Shown here one piece after another: positions 4,936 through 6,107 of a stretch of 6,107 nucleotides of DNA (positions are counted from its first letter, which is position 1; the number at the start of each line of letters is the position of its first letter). The stretch is from an archaeon. GTDB taxonomy: Archaea > Nanobdellota > Nanobdellia > Woesearchaeales > JAGVOV01. The notes under the pieces are model-generated. The model saw only the letters and a list, made by a program, of their open reading frames with translations. It did not search any database and had not been told where the DNA came from. The position numbers and the translations under genes were made by a program. The stretch is from the NCBI GenBank assembly GCA_020052545.1, contig JAGVOV010000134.1, positions 1 through 6,107 of the forward strand, in the 5' to 3' direction.

Positions 4936-4948
4936 CCTTTTATAAAGC
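4936..4948 (-). promoter_or_regulatory. metK: Archaeal TATA box of metK
   Basis: On the minus strand GCTTTATAAAAGG (4948-4936), core TTTATAAAA centred near 4942, predicts a start site about 25 nt on, near 4916-4918. This gives a leader of roughly 13-15 nt just including the Shine-Dalgarno motif. metK can thus be transcribed independently of the upstream radical SAM gene. Confidence 0.6.
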
Positions 4949-4961
4949 TTCTTGAACAGAA

Positions 4962-4977
4962 TATTCCTATAAGAATA
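4962..4977. repeat. 16-bp near-perfect dyad between radical SAM gene and metK
   Basis: TATTCCTATAAGAATA has 8-bp arms with a single mismatched pair. It lies just after the radical SAM stop codon and about 20 bp upstream of the metK TATA box. It could bind a regulator or form a weak hairpin; no long T-run follows on the minus strand, so a terminator call is not supported. Confidence 0.3.
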
Positions 4978-4982
4978 ATGGC

Positions 4983-6107
4983 TCAGGCAGCCTTATTGGC
5001 CTTTACAATCCTTGTCCTGCCCTCGACAAACTTCTCATAATCTGGCTCCACTGGCGGCTCAAAAGCCCTTTTCCTCACAGTCTCGCCCTGCCAGATCACG
5101 CTTCCATTATCGTGGGCCTGCCTTATCCTATTGTAGATGTAGGCTTTTTCCCTATCTATTTCACCAGGATTGCTGTAAGGAACAATCCTGCCCTGCTCAT
5201 AAAGCTTCAGCACCGGAAGATTCCTCAAAGGCAGGAATTCAGAAGGCATTATCCTGTAAGGCGCCATCTCAAGCAGCAGTTCTATTGTCCTGTCAGCCAC
5301 CTCCTTCCATGACACGAAGTTTTCTTCTGTCTTCGGCTTCCCTATGTCTTCAGCTCTCCTGTAGAAACCCTGGCCGAATACGCCAATCTGCACTATCGCT
5401 TTGACTGCGATCCTCGCGTCTTTCAGATAATTGACGGCCTTGAGCTTGTCTTGATATGATTCAGGCTTGTTGATGAGGAAAGCAGCCTCATCATGCCCTG
5501 TCTCAACCCCCACATAGCCTCTTGTTATGCCTTCTTCATTCTTGAACAGTTTCTTCAGGTAATTCTTGTCTATCTTCTCGACGGTCCTTATCGTGTTCCT
5601 TATGCCAAAGAAAGCGCCGAGCTTCCACACCTGTGGGAATGCCTCTTTGTATAATGATACGATCTCCAGAGGATTCAGCTCGCTCTTTGCGCTTATCAGA
5701 TGCCAAAGTATGTCTGAATTGTTTATGAAGCCCTCAATCAGGTCATCAAGATTATCGCCATGGTATTCTTCAAGTATGGTCCTTGCCCTCTTTATGTTCC
5801 TCTTTATCTGCGCTCCGCTGAATATCTCCATGCCGCCGCCGATTATGCAATGGCCGCAGTCATAGATGCAGCCTTCTGCTGTCGTGACAATGGGGACATG
5901 GTAATCAGAATCGCCGTCAGGTATTATGTCTCTTGGCCCCACCATCATCCTGAAATCCTTGAATCTTGCTAGCACCCTGTCGCCTGTGAAATCCCTGAAC
6001 TTCCTTGCTATTGTCCCCCTATGGTCATCGGGCAGATTTTTTGCTTCAGTGTAAGCATAATCTATAAGCTGAGCCTGAAGCTGGGTATCTGTGAAGCTTG
6101 GAGACAC
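4983..6107 (-). CDS. Radical SAM enzyme, substrate unknown (5' end at window edge)
   Basis: Radical SAM proteins use a [4Fe-4S] cluster and S-adenosylmethionine to generate a 5'-deoxyadenosyl radical. The cluster motif C80-x3-C84-x2-C87 (sequence CIYDCGHC) is followed by IIGGGMEI, consistent with SAM binding. Further on, a GYVGVETGHDEAAFLINKP segment matches the conserved strand-and-turn (G.E.G.d..L..inK) shared by COG1032/Elp3/MiaB-type members. These three are the only cysteines, so there is no auxiliary cluster domain (no SPASM or second cluster), and no B12-binding domain is visible. About 70 residues precede the motif and about 100 basic residues follow the barrel. I cannot assign a substrate. 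The visible frame begins with GTG at the last bases of the window without any upstream sequence, so the true start probably lies outside. It is 79 nt upstream of metK, which supplies its cosubstrate. Confidence 0.85.
   Translation of the reverse strand: MSPSFTDTQLQAQLIDYAYTEAKNLPDDHRGTIARKFRDFTGDRVLARFKDFRMMVGPRDIIPDGDSDYHVPIVTTAEGCIYDCGHCIIGGGMEIFSGAQIKRNIKRARTILEEYHGDNLDDLIEGFINNSDILWHLISAKSELNPLEIVSLYKEAFPQVWKLGAFFGIRNTIRTVEKIDKNYLKKLFKNEEGITRGYVGVETGHDEAAFLINKPESYQDKLKAVNYLKDARIAVKAIVQIGVFGQGFYRRAEDIGKPKTEENFVSWKEVADRTIELLLEMAPYRIMPSEFLPLRNLPVLKLYEQGRIVPYSNPGEIDREKAYIYNRIRQAHDNGSVIWQGETVRKRAFEPPVEPDYEKFVEGRTRIVKANKAA

Noticed and set aside
4334..4945. 203-residue plus-strand ORF opposite metK
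   Set aside because: Lies antisense to the highly conserved metK. The translation has no recognisable domain, and it covers the metK promoter and Shine-Dalgarno motif.
4904..4982. SAM riboswitch ahead of metK
   Set aside because: The whole gap is 79 nt and the predicted leader only about 15 nt; no multi-helix junction or SAM-binding core is visible.
1..6107. CRISPR array, tRNA or rRNA gene, origin or attachment site
   Set aside because: No regularly spaced repeats, no cloverleaf with TTCRA arm, no rRNA stretches and no integrase or long flanking direct repeats were seen.

Overview
The window looks like a piece of an archaeal genome, most plausibly a DPANN-type archaeon (for example a Woesearchaeota-like lineage), but lineage is an inference. 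The archaeal evidence is independent of the proteins. There is a textbook dual-guide box C/D sRNA in the gap after the first gene (minus strand, 1439-1495). Archaeal TATA boxes sit about 25 nt upstream of predicted transcript starts. Shine-Dalgarno motifs GAGG/GAGGTG are used, and arginine is mostly AGG/AGA. The proteins themselves (RGG-tailed DEAD-box helicase, bacterial-type MetK, AniA-type copper nitrite reductase, HxlR regulator) are of families widespread in Bacteria, a mix often seen in small archaea with many acquired genes.

Layout. 20-1438 (+): DEAD-box RNA helicase with a repetitive Arg/Gly tail. 1439-1495 (-): box C/D sRNA lying tail-to-tail with the helicase, with its own TATA box at 1513-1526. 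1570-1658: compact regulatory block with an inverted repeat and a 36-bp tandem duplication, each unit holding TATA-like box, dyad operator and ATG. 1620-2009 (+): HxlR-family regulator with a cysteine-rich C-terminus. 2069-2452 (+): four-helix DoxX-like membrane protein. 2443-2470: hairpin plus T-tract overlapping that gene's stop codon. 2498-3724 (+): membrane-anchored, AniA-like copper nitrite reductase (NirK). 3736-3770: shared bidirectional terminator. 3746-4903 (-): S-adenosylmethionine synthetase. 4983-6107 (-): radical SAM enzyme whose 5' end is at the window edge.

How it fits together. The plus-strand trio (regulator, membrane protein, NirK) reads as a nitrite/nitric-oxide response or respiration module. 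NirK would reduce nitrite to NO outside the membrane, the DoxX-like protein may assist in the membrane, and the cysteine-bearing HxlR protein may sense the stress. NirK keeps every copper ligand and catalytic residue except the axial Met of the type 1 copper, which is Gln. On the minus strand MetK makes the SAM used by its radical SAM neighbour and by the methyltransferase that the C/D sRNA would guide. The sRNA's D' guide has a 10-nt perfect complement to the peptidyl-transferase-centre region of 23S rRNA, so the helicase and the sRNA are both plausible ribosome-biogenesis factors.
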